Source: Streptomyces sp. NBC_01233 (lineage in GTDB: Bacteria > Actinomycetota > Actinomycetes > Streptomycetales > Streptomycetaceae). From it: a DNA stretch of 64,000 nucleotides. A program made the position numbers and the translations under genes. Below are positions 1 to 6,961 of the stretch, piece by piece. Where the stretch lies: positions 3,286,501 through 3,350,500 of the forward strand of contig NZ_CP108514.1 of the NCBI RefSeq assembly GCF_035989305.1, in the 5' to 3' direction. The stretch's first letter is position 1. Each line of letters begins with the position of its first letter. The notes beneath the pieces were generated by a model. It ran no database searches. It was not told where the DNA came from and saw only the letters and a list, made by a program, of their open reading frames with translations.

Positions 1-535
1 ACAGGACGCGGACCGCACCGAGGGCGGCGACGCCGTCCTCGGCCGGGGAGACGCCGAGGCGTTCGCCGAGCCATTCGCGGGCGACGGCGAGGCCGGTGGT
101 GTTGGACATGGTGGCGCCGGAGACGAAGGTGCCGGAGTGGGCGGCGGAGAGGCCGAAGAGGTCGCGGAGCCAGCCGGTGGTCTCGCGTTCGAGGTCCTGG
201 CCGGCGCCGTCGAGGGCGGAGTTGGAGTTCTGGTCGTGGGCGGCGGTGAGCCAGTCCCCGGCGAGGGCGGCGGGGGTGGCTCCGCCGGTGACGAAGCCGA
301 GGTAGCGGGGGCCGGCGGAGGCCGACAGCCGCGGCTCCCAGCGCGCGCGGAAGGCGGCGAGGGCGGCGTCCGCGCCCGTGCCGTGCTCGGGGAGCGGTTC
401 GGGGTCGAGGGGCTTGCCGGGGGGCGGTACGACGGGCCGCTCGTCCAGGGACGCGAGGGCGTCGGCGGCGGCGCGGCGGGTCGCGTCGAGGAGGTCGGGA
501 AGGCGGGCGAGGTCGGCGGCGAGCGTGCGGTCCAT
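1..535 (-). CDS. PLP-dependent decarboxylase, N-terminal part only
   Basis: The first 178 codons of a pyridoxal-phosphate-dependent decarboxylase of the group II (aromatic amino acid / glutamate type) family; the catalytic core with the PLP lysine lies beyond the left edge. The sequence shows the typical N-terminal helical lobe followed by RYLGFVTGGATPAALAGDW, QNSNSALDGAGQDLERE and HSGTFVSGATMSNTTGLAVA. These are the substrate-entry and cofactor-approach segments of this family. The ATG at 535-533 is the first start in frame that gives the usual length before these motifs; no strong Shine-Dalgarno sequence precedes it. Its upstream region carries a perfect 28-bp palindrome at 569-596. Substrate cannot be told from this part. 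Confidence 0.85.
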   Translation of the reverse strand, partial: MDRTLAADLARLPDLLDATRRAAADALASLDERPVVPPPGKPLDPEPLPEHGTGADAALAAFRARWEPRLSASAGPRYLGFVTGGATPAALAGDWLTAAHDQNSNSALDGAGQDLERETTGWLRDLFGLSAAHSGTFVSGATMSNTTGLAVAREWLGERLGVSPAEDGVAALGAVRVL

Positions 536-568
536 GGGGGCACGGTAGGCGGGCCGCGCCCTGCCGGG

Positions 569-596
569 GCGGGCCAATCCGCGCGGATTGGCCCGC
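569..596. promoter_or_regulatory. Perfect 28-bp palindrome, candidate operator
   Basis: The half-site GCGGGCCAATCCGC is followed with no spacer by its exact reverse complement. It lies 34-61 bases upstream of the decarboxylase start on the - strand. Because there is no loop it is a better candidate for a dimeric repressor site than for a terminator. The regulator is unknown; no regulator gene is adjacent on the visible side. Confidence 0.5.
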
Positions 597-767
597 GTGT
601 CGCCGCCGCCGGGCCGGCCGGACCGCGAGGAGCGGCCCGCCTGCCGGACCCTGCGGGGCCCGCCGCCTCACGGGCGCGGTCCGCGTGCCGGCGGCGCGGG
701 CGGGCCGATCCGGGCCGGGGGGCCGCTTGCGCCCCGGCGGCGGCACGCACCGTCGTAGGCTCGGCGG

Positions 768-1436
768 ATGATCGCGAAGCGGTGGACGGGTGGCGTTGTC
801 GGGGGCGTGGTCGTCGCGGGGGTGCTGGCGGGCGTGGCGGGGTGCAGTACGCCGCCGGCGCCGCGGGCCGCGCCGGGGCCGACCCTCGGGCCGCAGGTCA
901 GGTCCACGCAGCCGGGCACGGAACCGGACGCCACGCCGGGCACGGGGGCGTGGCCGAACCGGAACTCGCCCGCCCCGCAGGCGACGCCGGACGCGCAGTG
1001 CCCCGAGGGCGGGATCCGGCTCGTCGAGACGGGCGGGGACGCGGCGATGGGGCTGCGGGTGGAAGGTTTCCGGCTGGTCAACTGCAGTACGGAGCCTTAC
1101 GCGCTGGAGGGCTACCCGCAGGTGTCGCTGCGGGACGGCCGCAACGATCCGCTGGAGGTCACGGTGGAGCACGGCGCGGCGGGGATCACCACGGGCGTGC
1201 CGCACATCGACGCGGCCCCGCAGCGGGTGACGCTGGCGCCGGGACAGGCCGCGTCGTGGTCGGTGGTGTGGCGCAACCTCGTCACCGACGCGACGGTGCC
1301 GGCCACGACGGTGCCGGTCCTGGAGATCGCACCCCGCCCGGGAGCGCCCCGGCTGTGGCTGCGGCTGGCCCGGCCGTTCGACCTCGGGAACACCGGGAAG
1401 CTGGGGATCGGCCCGTGGACGGCGGCGACCCGGTGA
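768..1436 (+). CDS. DUF4232 lipoprotein
   Basis: A 222-residue secreted lipoprotein of unknown function. Residues 1-26 form a lipoprotein signal (basic KR near the N-terminus, hydrophobic stretch, lipobox V-A-G-C with the lipidated Cys at 26). A Pro/Thr-rich linker of about 50 residues follows. From about residue 78 the DUF4232 domain runs to the end, recognisable by the pattern CPEGG...LVNCSTEPYALEGYPQVSL...VTLAPGQAASWSVVWRN, with two cysteines able to form the usual disulfide. Family members are common in Streptomyces and have no established role. The stop codon overlaps the GTG start of the next gene (GTGA), so the two are probably translated together. Confidence 0.85.
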   Translation: MIAKRWTGGVVGGVVVAGVLAGVAGCSTPPAPRAAPGPTLGPQVRSTQPGTEPDATPGTGAWPNRNSPAPQATPDAQCPEGGIRLVETGGDAAMGLRVEGFRLVNCSTEPYALEGYPQVSLRDGRNDPLEVTVEHGAAGITTGVPHIDAAPQRVTLAPGQAASWSVVWRNLVTDATVPATTVPVLEIAPRPGAPRLWLRLARPFDLGNTGKLGIGPWTAATR

Positions 1437-2034
1437 TCATCTGGCTCAACGGGCCCTTCGGGGGCGGCAAGACGCAGACGGCGTACGAGATGCACCGGCG
1501 GCTGCCGGGCAGCGTCGTGTGCGATCCCGAGCACGTCGGGTTCGGGCTGCACCGGATGCTGCCGCCCGCGCTGCGCGGCGATTTCCAGGACCTGACGGCC
1601 TGGCGCCAGGGGGTGTTCGAGGTGCTGGACCTCGCGGCGCGGCGGCATCCGGGCGTGGTGCTGGTGCCGATGACGGTCACCGAACCGGCCTATTTCGCGC
1701 AGACCGTGGGACGGCTGCGCGAACACGGGCACGACGTACGGCATTTCGCGCTGCTGGCGCAGCGGGAGACAGTGCTGCGGCGACTGCGCGAGCGCGGGCT
1801 GGGACGCGGGTGAAGCGGGGGAGCTTCGCGGTGTCCCGGCTGGACGGGTGCCTGGAGGCACTGCGCGCGCCCGAGTTCGCGCAGCACCTGGCCACCGACC
1901 GGCTGACCGTGTCCGAGGTCGCCGACCGGGTGGCCGCCTCCGCGGGACTGGACCTGGCCCCGAACAACGACGGCCCGCTGCGGGGCCGGATCCGGCGCGC
2001 GCTGATCGGCGTACGGCACATCCGCTTCGACTAG
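1433..2034 (+). pseudogene. TmrB-like P-loop ATPase, broken by a frameshift
   Basis: Resembles the small ATP-binding proteins related to Bacillus subtilis TmrB (tunicamycin resistance), which bind ATP and are usually about 180-200 residues. The first part starts at GTG 1433 inside the upstream stop (GTGA) and has the Walker A motif GPFGGGKT near the N-terminus, then a DFQDLTAWRQGVFEVL segment. It ends at TGA 1811-1813 after RRLRERGLGRG. The family's C-terminal half continues in the -1 frame from 1810 (VKRGSFAVSRLDGCLEAL ... ending GVRHIRFD at 2034). Relative to relatives as I remember them, about 10-15 residues are also missing at the junction. The second frame could restart at GTG 1810, which overlaps the TGA, so a split two-peptide gene is possible; a frameshifted pseudogene or a sequencing error is more likely. 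Confidence 0.7.
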
Positions 2035-2038
2035 GGCC

Positions 2039-2758
2039 TCAGGCCGGCGCGGGAGCGGGGGTGCGGCGGGCGGTGAGTACGGTCATCCGGGCGGCGACGG
2101 TCGTGGCGGGGCTGCGCGGGAGCCGGCCCTCGATCAGGCCGTCGGCGAGGAAGAGCACCTGGTCGGCGTGGGCGGCGGCGGCCGGGTCGTGGGTGACCAT
2201 GACGACGGTGGCGCCCATCGAGTCCACGGCGTCCCGGAGCTGCTGCTGACCGCCGGACAGTTCGGCCGGGCGCCGGCCGCCCCTGCCCTCCAGGCCGACG
2301 CGGGCGAGCAGGTCGGCGGCGCGGGCCCGGCCCTGGTGCGCGGACCGGCCGCCGGCGAGCCGCATCGGGAGCAGCACGTTCTGCTCGACGGTCAGCGACG
2401 GCAGCAGGTTGAAGGCCTGGAAGACGAAGCCGAGGCGGCTGCGGCGGAGTTCGGTGAGCTCGTTCTCGTTCATGCCGGTGATCTCGGTGCCGCCGAGGCG
2501 GACGGAGCCCTCGGTGGGCAGGTCGAGTCCGGCGGCGCACTGCAGGAAGGTGGACTTGCCGGAGCCGGAGGGGCTCATCACGGCGGTGAAGCTGCCGCGC
2601 GGAAGGCTGAGGTCGATCCCGCGCAGGACGTGGACGGTGGTGGCGCCGCGCCCGTAGGCGCGCCGTACGCCGCGCAGTTCCACGGCCGGATCGCCGTGGT
2701 GGGGCGGCCGCGCCGCCGGAGTGTCCTCGTGCCGCCGGCCGCTCCGCCGCAGCCCCAT
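2039..2758 (-). CDS. ABC transporter ATPase (MacB/LolD type) lacking Walker B
   Basis: A 239-residue ATPase of the family that powers MacB/FtsX-type permeases. Walker A (SPSGSGKS, residues 62-69), the Q-loop (FQAFNLLPSLTVEQNV, about 113-128), the signature LSGGQ (167-171) and the switch histidine (VTHD, 188-191) are all present. Immediately after QQQ (171-173) the sequence jumps to LRDAVDSMGATVVMVTHD. The 35 or so residues that normally lie between, containing the Walker B strand, catalytic Glu and D-loop, are absent without loss of frame. The break maps to about position 2240. It should therefore be unable to hydrolyse ATP in the usual way. No permease gene is next to it. It ends 4 bases from the convergent TmrB-like gene, which is also damaged. 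Confidence 0.8.
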   Translation of the reverse strand: MGLRRSGRRHEDTPAARPPHHGDPAVELRGVRRAYGRGATTVHVLRGIDLSLPRGSFTAVMSPSGSGKSTFLQCAAGLDLPTEGSVRLGGTEITGMNENELTELRRSRLGFVFQAFNLLPSLTVEQNVLLPMRLAGGRSAHQGRARAADLLARVGLEGRGGRRPAELSGGQQQLRDAVDSMGATVVMVTHDPAAAAHADQVLFLADGLIEGRLPRSPATTVAARMTVLTARRTPAPAPA

Positions 2759-2871
2759 GGTGTGCCGCCTTTCGCCGTCGCCCTGATCGTGGCTGCGACG
2801 CTACGGATCACGGTGGGCGGCCGGCCATGGCGCGGCCCGGCGGAGCGGGGGTGGGGCAAACCCCACCCCGG

Positions 2872-4014
2872 TCAGGCGGAGCGGCGGATGAGCAGCAGGG
2901 CGCGGTCGTCGTTGACGTCCTTGGCCACCTTTTCGATGAGGTGCCAGGCGGCGCCGTGCCAGCCGGAGGCGACGTAGCGGTCGGCCTCGCCCGTGAGGCG
3001 GTCGATGCCCTCGCTGATCTCGCGGTCGGAGGTCTCGACGAGGCCGTCGGTGAAGAGCATCAGGACGTCGCCGGGGCGGAGGTTTCCGCGGGCGGGGATG
3101 AATTCGGCGCCGTCGTAGACGCCGAGCAGCGGGCCCTCGCCGGACTTCTCCTGCCAGCGGCCGGTGCCCGCGGAGAGCTGGAGGGCGGGGAGGTGGCCGG
3201 CCGAGAGGAGTTCGTAGTCGCCGGTCTCCAGGTCCAGGACGAGGTGGATGGAGGTGGCGAAGCCCTCGTCCCAGTCCTGGCGGAGCAGGTAGCCGTTGGC
3301 GGCGGGCAGGAAGCCGTGCGGGGGCAGGGCGCCGAGCAGTCCGCCGAAGGCTCCGGACAGCAGCAGGGCCCGGGAGCCCGCCTCCATGCCCTTGCCGGAG
3401 ACGTCGGTCAGGACGATCTCCAGTGTGCGGCCGCCGTTGGTGCGGGCCGCGACGACGAAGTCGCCGGAGAAGGACTGGCCGCCGGCCGGGCGCAGGGCCA
3501 TCTCCCGGTGCCAGCCGCGCGGCAGGGAGGGCAGTTTGCTCTGGACGCGGATCCGCTCGCGCAGGTCGAAGAGCATGGTGCCGCCGCGCCGCCAGGGCAC
3601 GCCGACGCGGCTGCGGAACTGGGCGATGACCAGTCCGAAGAACCCGCAGGCGGCGACGACGAGGACGGTTCCGGGGGTGACGCGCGCCGGGCCCTGGGTG
3701 TAGGGGCCGAGCACGAGGGCCTCGACGATCAGTGCGGCCGCGGAGGCGGCGTACAGGCCGAGCAGGCTGGCGGGACGCAGCAGCAGCCCGCCGGCCACGA
3801 TCGGCAGGACGAGCGCCGAGGGCGAGAACCAGACGGGCAGCATCATCGTGCCGCAGGCGATGGCGGGGACGGTCAGGAGCAGCCCGGCGAAGGCGAGCCA
3901 GTCGGAGGCGTCGCCGCGGAAGTAGTCGACCGCGGATTTGCGCAGGGCGGTGCGGCCCCGGTGCGACAGCATGCGCATCCGGGCCATGAGGGTCTCCACG
4001 CGTGCTCCGGCCAT
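2872..4014 (-). CDS. Membrane PP2C-type phosphatase (RsbU/SpoIIE family)
   Basis: A 380-residue membrane-anchored serine/threonine phosphatase. Residues about 38-135 contain four or five hydrophobic segments; the C-terminal 220 residues are a SpoIIE/RsbU domain with the metal-binding Asp motifs SFSGDFVVA, VLTDVSGKGMEA, the LSAGHLPAL strand and LMLFTDGLVE. Proteins of this family dephosphorylate anti-sigma-factor antagonists in partner-switching stress pathways. It has no PAS, GAF or kinase domain, so the membrane part may be the sensor. No anti-sigma gene is nearby. ATG 4014 gives a positively charged N-terminus before the first membrane segment. Confidence 0.9.
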   Translation of the reverse strand: MAGARVETLMARMRMLSHRGRTALRKSAVDYFRGDASDWLAFAGLLLTVPAIACGTMMLPVWFSPSALVLPIVAGGLLLRPASLLGLYAASAAALIVEALVLGPYTQGPARVTPGTVLVVAACGFFGLVIAQFRSRVGVPWRRGGTMLFDLRERIRVQSKLPSLPRGWHREMALRPAGGQSFSGDFVVAARTNGGRTLEIVLTDVSGKGMEAGSRALLLSGAFGGLLGALPPHGFLPAANGYLLRQDWDEGFATSIHLVLDLETGDYELLSAGHLPALQLSAGTGRWQEKSGEGPLLGVYDGAEFIPARGNLRPGDVLMLFTDGLVETSDREISEGIDRLTGEADRYVASGWHGAAWHLIEKVAKDVNDDRALLLIRRSA

Positions 4015-4131
4015 TGCTTCGGGACCCTATCCATCCTGGCTGTGGATGCGCAGGGGTACCCCCGTACCCGGGGTCCCTGGGCGCCCGAAAACGCTTCGAC
4101 TGGGGCGGAATGCCCTGATAGGGATGGCCGT

Positions 4132-5367
4132 ATGGCTCTTGAGATGCGCGTATTACAGGCTGATGAGTGGGATGTCTGGTACGACCACCTGGAACTGGCG
4201 TTCGGTGGCGTGCCCGACTCCCCCGAGGAGCGGAAACTCTACAAGTCGCTGACGGAAGCGGAACGCTCCCTCGGCGTCTGGGACGGCGCCGCGTGCGTCG
4301 GCTCGGCCGCCGCCTTCAGCTTCCGCCTCTCCGTCCCGGGCGGGGCGATCGTCCCCGCGGCCGGCGTCACGATGGTGGGCGTCTCCCCCACCCACCGCCG
4401 GCGCGGGGTGCTCAGCTCCCTGATGCGCCGGCAACTGGACGACGTCCGGGCGGGTGGCGAACCGCTCGCCGTGCTGACGGCCTCGGATCCGGCCATCTAC
4501 GGGCGGTTCGGCTACGGCACGGCGACGTACGCGCTGGAAGTGGACATGGACAAGACCCGGGTACGGCTCTCCGCGCCGCCGGGGACGGACGAGGTGCGGC
4601 TGCGCCTCGTCGACCCGCGGGAGGCGCTGGCCGACTGCGAGCGGGTGTATGCGGCGCTGGTCCCGCGGCGGCCGGGCATGCCGGCCCGGCAGCCGGGGTG
4701 GGAGGGGCAGCCGCTGCTGGACCCGCCCCGGCAGCGCTCCGGTTCCTCCCCGCTGAAGTGCGTGGTCGCCGAGCGGGCGGACGGCGAGGTGGTCGGCTAC
4801 GCCCGCTACCGGGTGAGGGCCGACTGGGACCGGTCCGGCTCGGACGGCAAGGTCGAGGTGGGCGACCTCGACGCGCTGGACCCGGCGGCGTGCGCGGCGC
4901 TGTGGCGCTTCCTGTTCTCGATCGACCTGACCTGGAGCGTCCGGGCGTCCCGGCGGCCGGTGGACGATCCGGTGCTACACCTGGTCACGGACATGCGGAG
5001 GTCGCAGCCGCGGGTCCGGGACTCGCTGCACGTACGGCTGGTGGACCTGACGGCGGCGCTGGAGGCGCGCACGTACGGGGCTCCGATGGACGTGGTCCTG
5101 GAGGTCGAGGACCTCTTCTGCCCGTGGAACGCGGGGCGGTGGCGGCTGGTCGCCGACGGCAAGGGCGCCGCCCGCTGCACGCGGACCGAGGAGCCGGCGG
5201 ACCTGGAGCTGTCGGTCCGGGAGCTCGGGTCGGCGTACCTGGGCGGGTTGACCCTCGCCTCGCTCGCCGCGGCCGGCTTCGTGCGCGAGCTGCGCCCGGG
5301 CGCCCTGACGGAGGCCTCGCGCGCCTTCGCCGGGGACGTGGCCCCGTGGCTCCCGCACGGCTTCTAG
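4132..5367 (+). CDS. Eis-type GNAT N-acetyltransferase
   Basis: A 411-residue protein of the Eis (enhanced intracellular survival) family, made of two GNAT folds and a C-terminal sterol-carrier-like domain. The first GNAT holds the acetyl-CoA motif VSPTHRRRGVLSSLMRRQL (about residues 83-101) and the family marker LTASDPAIYGRFGYGTAT. The C-terminal domain ends with SLAAAGFVRELRPGAL and a C-terminal Phe; in characterised Eis proteins the terminal carboxylate acts in catalysis. Known members acetylate amines of aminoglycosides, lysines or small molecules; the substrate here is not evident. The ATG at 4132 is preceded by AGGGA and gives the usual family length. The gene converges on nei with 13 bases between stops. 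Confidence 0.88.
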   Translation: MALEMRVLQADEWDVWYDHLELAFGGVPDSPEERKLYKSLTEAERSLGVWDGAACVGSAAAFSFRLSVPGGAIVPAAGVTMVGVSPTHRRRGVLSSLMRRQLDDVRAGGEPLAVLTASDPAIYGRFGYGTATYALEVDMDKTRVRLSAPPGTDEVRLRLVDPREALADCERVYAALVPRRPGMPARQPGWEGQPLLDPPRQRSGSSPLKCVVAERADGEVVGYARYRVRADWDRSGSDGKVEVGDLDALDPAACAALWRFLFSIDLTWSVRASRRPVDDPVLHLVTDMRRSQPRVRDSLHVRLVDLTAALEARTYGAPMDVVLEVEDLFCPWNAGRWRLVADGKGAARCTRTEEPADLELSVRELGSAYLGGLTLASLAAAGFVRELRPGALTEASRAFAGDVAPWLPHGF

Positions 5368-5380
5368 TGCCGGGGCGGGC

Positions 5381-6187
5381 CTAGCGCTGCTGGCAGGCCG
5401 GGCACCAGAAGAGGTTGCGGGCGGCGAGATCGGCGGTGCGGATCTCGCCCCCGCAGATGTGGCAGGGCAGGTTCGCCCTGCGGTAGACGTACACCTCGCC
5501 GCCGTGGTCGTCCACCCGCGGCGGCCGGCCCATCACCTCGGGCAGGTGCTCGTCTCGGACGGTGTCGATGCGGTTGTTCCGCACGCCCTCGCGCATCAGG
5601 GCGGCCAGGTCCGCCCACATGGCGTCCCATTCGGCGCGGGTGAGGTCCTTCCCGAGCCGGTACGGGTCGATGCCGTGCCGGAAGAGGACCTCGGCGCGGT
5701 AGACGTTGCCGATGCCCGCGACGGTCTTCTGGTCCATCAGCAGGGCGGCGACGGTGGTGCGGGACCGGGAGATCCGCTTCCAGGCCCGGTCGGGGTCGTC
5801 GTCCGGCCGCAGCGGGTCGGGGCCGAGCCGTTCGTGTACCGCCTTCTTCTCGCCCTCGCCGATCAGTGCGCAGGCGGTGGGTCCGCGCAGGTCGGCGTAG
5901 TGCTCCTCGTTCAGCAGCCGCAGCCGGACCGTGTCGGTCGCGGGCGGCGCCGGGGCGGGGCCGAAGCCGAGCTTGCCGAAGAGTCCGAGGTGGATGTGGA
6001 TCCAGGCGTCGCCCAGTTCGAGGAACAGGTGCTTGCCGTGCGCCTCCGCGCCCTCCAGTTCGCGCCCGTCGAGCAGGGCCGCGCTCTCGGCGAAGCGGCC
6101 CTGGGGGCTGCTCACGCGGACCGGGCGTGCGGCGAACCGCTCGGTGTGGTCCTGGGCGAGGCGGTGGATCGTATGCCCCTCGGGCAC
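5381..6187 (-). CDS. nei: Fpg/Nei-family DNA glycosylase/AP lyase
   Basis: A 268-residue base-excision repair enzyme that removes oxidised bases and nicks the abasic site. The N-terminus MPEGHT supplies the catalytic Pro2 and Glu3, and AHGKHLF contains the beta-hairpin lysine. The helix-two-turn-helix motif reads QKTVAGIGNVYRAEVLF. The C-terminal zinc finger has two CxxC pairs (CHIC and CPAC) around the DNA-contacting Arg. The His at position 5 marks the actinobacterial Nei subgroup rather than Fpg (MPELPE). The start is GTG 6187 with AGGAG six bases upstream. That ribosome-binding site sits directly behind a hairpin with a T-rich tail (see 6199-6247), so expression may depend on read-through from rpiB or on a promoter overlapping the hairpin. 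Confidence 0.92.
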   Translation of the reverse strand: MPEGHTIHRLAQDHTERFAARPVRVSSPQGRFAESAALLDGRELEGAEAHGKHLFLELGDAWIHIHLGLFGKLGFGPAPAPPATDTVRLRLLNEEHYADLRGPTACALIGEGEKKAVHERLGPDPLRPDDDPDRAWKRISRSRTTVAALLMDQKTVAGIGNVYRAEVLFRHGIDPYRLGKDLTRAEWDAMWADLAALMREGVRNNRIDTVRDEHLPEVMGRPPRVDDHGGEVYVYRRANLPCHICGGEIRTADLAARNLFWCPACQQR

Positions 6188-6198
6188 GGCGAACTCCT

Positions 6199-6247
6199 GA
6201 GAAGAATGAAAACGGCCGTGCCACCCCCCGAGGGAGCGGCACGGCCG
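6199..6247 (-). terminator. Rho-independent-type terminator between rpiB and nei
   Basis: Perfect 10-bp stem CGGCCGTGCC / GGCACGGCCG (6238-6247 and 6213-6222) with a 15-base loop, followed on the - strand by TTTTCATTCTTCTC. It lies 10 bases after the rpiB stop. The T-rich tail runs straight into the nei Shine-Dalgarno, so the element could also work as an attenuator for nei. Confidence 0.75.
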
Positions 6248-6256
6248 GAAGCGGGA

Positions 6257-6742
6257 TCAGCCCTGCGGGTGGTGGGCCGGGATCGGGGGGAGCTCGCCGG
6301 TCTGCTCGTAGGCGGAGAGCATGTCGATGCGGCGGGTGTGCCGCTCCTCGTCGGAGTACGGGGTCTTCAGGAAGGCGTCGATGAAGCTGACGACCTCGTC
6401 CTGGGTGTGCATGCGGCCGCCGACGGAGATGACGTTGGCGTTGTTGTGCTCGCGGCCGAGCTCGGCGGTCTGGACGCTCCACGCGAGGACGGCGCGGATG
6501 CCCTTGACCTTGTTGGCGGCGATCTGCTCGCCGTTGCCGGAGCCGCCGATCACGATGCCGAGGCTGCCGGCGTCCGCGGCGGTCTTCTCCGCCGCGCGGA
6601 GGCAGAACGGCGGGTAGTCGTCCACGGCGTCGTAGATGTGGGGCCCACAGTCGACGGGCTCGTGGCCGTTGTTCTTGAGCCAGTCCACCAGGTGGTTCTT
6701 GAGCTCAAAGCCGGCATGGTCGGATCCGAGGTACACGCGCAT
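6257..6742 (-). CDS. rpiB: Ribose-5-phosphate isomerase B
   Basis: A 161-residue cytosolic enzyme interconverting ribulose-5-phosphate and ribose-5-phosphate in the non-oxidative pentose phosphate pathway. The N-terminus MRVYLGSDHAGFELK and the anion-binding loop GGSGNGEQIAANKVKG are diagnostic. In this actinobacterial form the catalytic base is a Glu (E72 in GNGEQ) instead of the Cys of E. coli RpiB. Asp8 and His9, together with the HTRRIDML segment, fit the phosphate and ring-opening residues. Longer starts upstream exist (to 6799), but ATG 6742 is chosen because it begins exactly at the conserved first strand. A terminator follows the stop. Confidence 0.93.
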   Translation of the reverse strand: MRVYLGSDHAGFELKNHLVDWLKNNGHEPVDCGPHIYDAVDDYPPFCLRAAEKTAADAGSLGIVIGGSGNGEQIAANKVKGIRAVLAWSVQTAELGREHNNANVISVGGRMHTQDEVVSFIDAFLKTPYSDEERHTRRIDMLSAYEQTGELPPIPAHHPQG

Positions 6743-6961
6743 GGGACGAGTGTGGCACGAAGGGGCCCGGCGGCCCGCAGGGGGTGTCGCGTAAGTCACT
6801 TCTAAAGCTCAAGTAAACCCAAAGAGCCCAGATGGGACACGGCAGGACCTTGATCCGGGACGTTCGCCCAAACGCAACGATCCGGATTGAGGTCTTCCGT
6901 CCTGCGTTCATCTCAGGTTTGAATGCCGGGGCTCGCAACCCGAGAACCTAAGGATCCGTCC

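Noticed and set aside
137..1432. Long + strand frame leading into the TmrB-like gene
   Set aside because: It covers the antisense of the decarboxylase and a different frame of the DUF4232 gene; only the part after GTG 1433 has family similarity.
2827..4131. N-terminal extension of the Eis-type gene by over 400 codons
   Set aside because: The extension is antisense to the PP2C gene and has no similarity to Eis; ATG 4132 gives the normal length.
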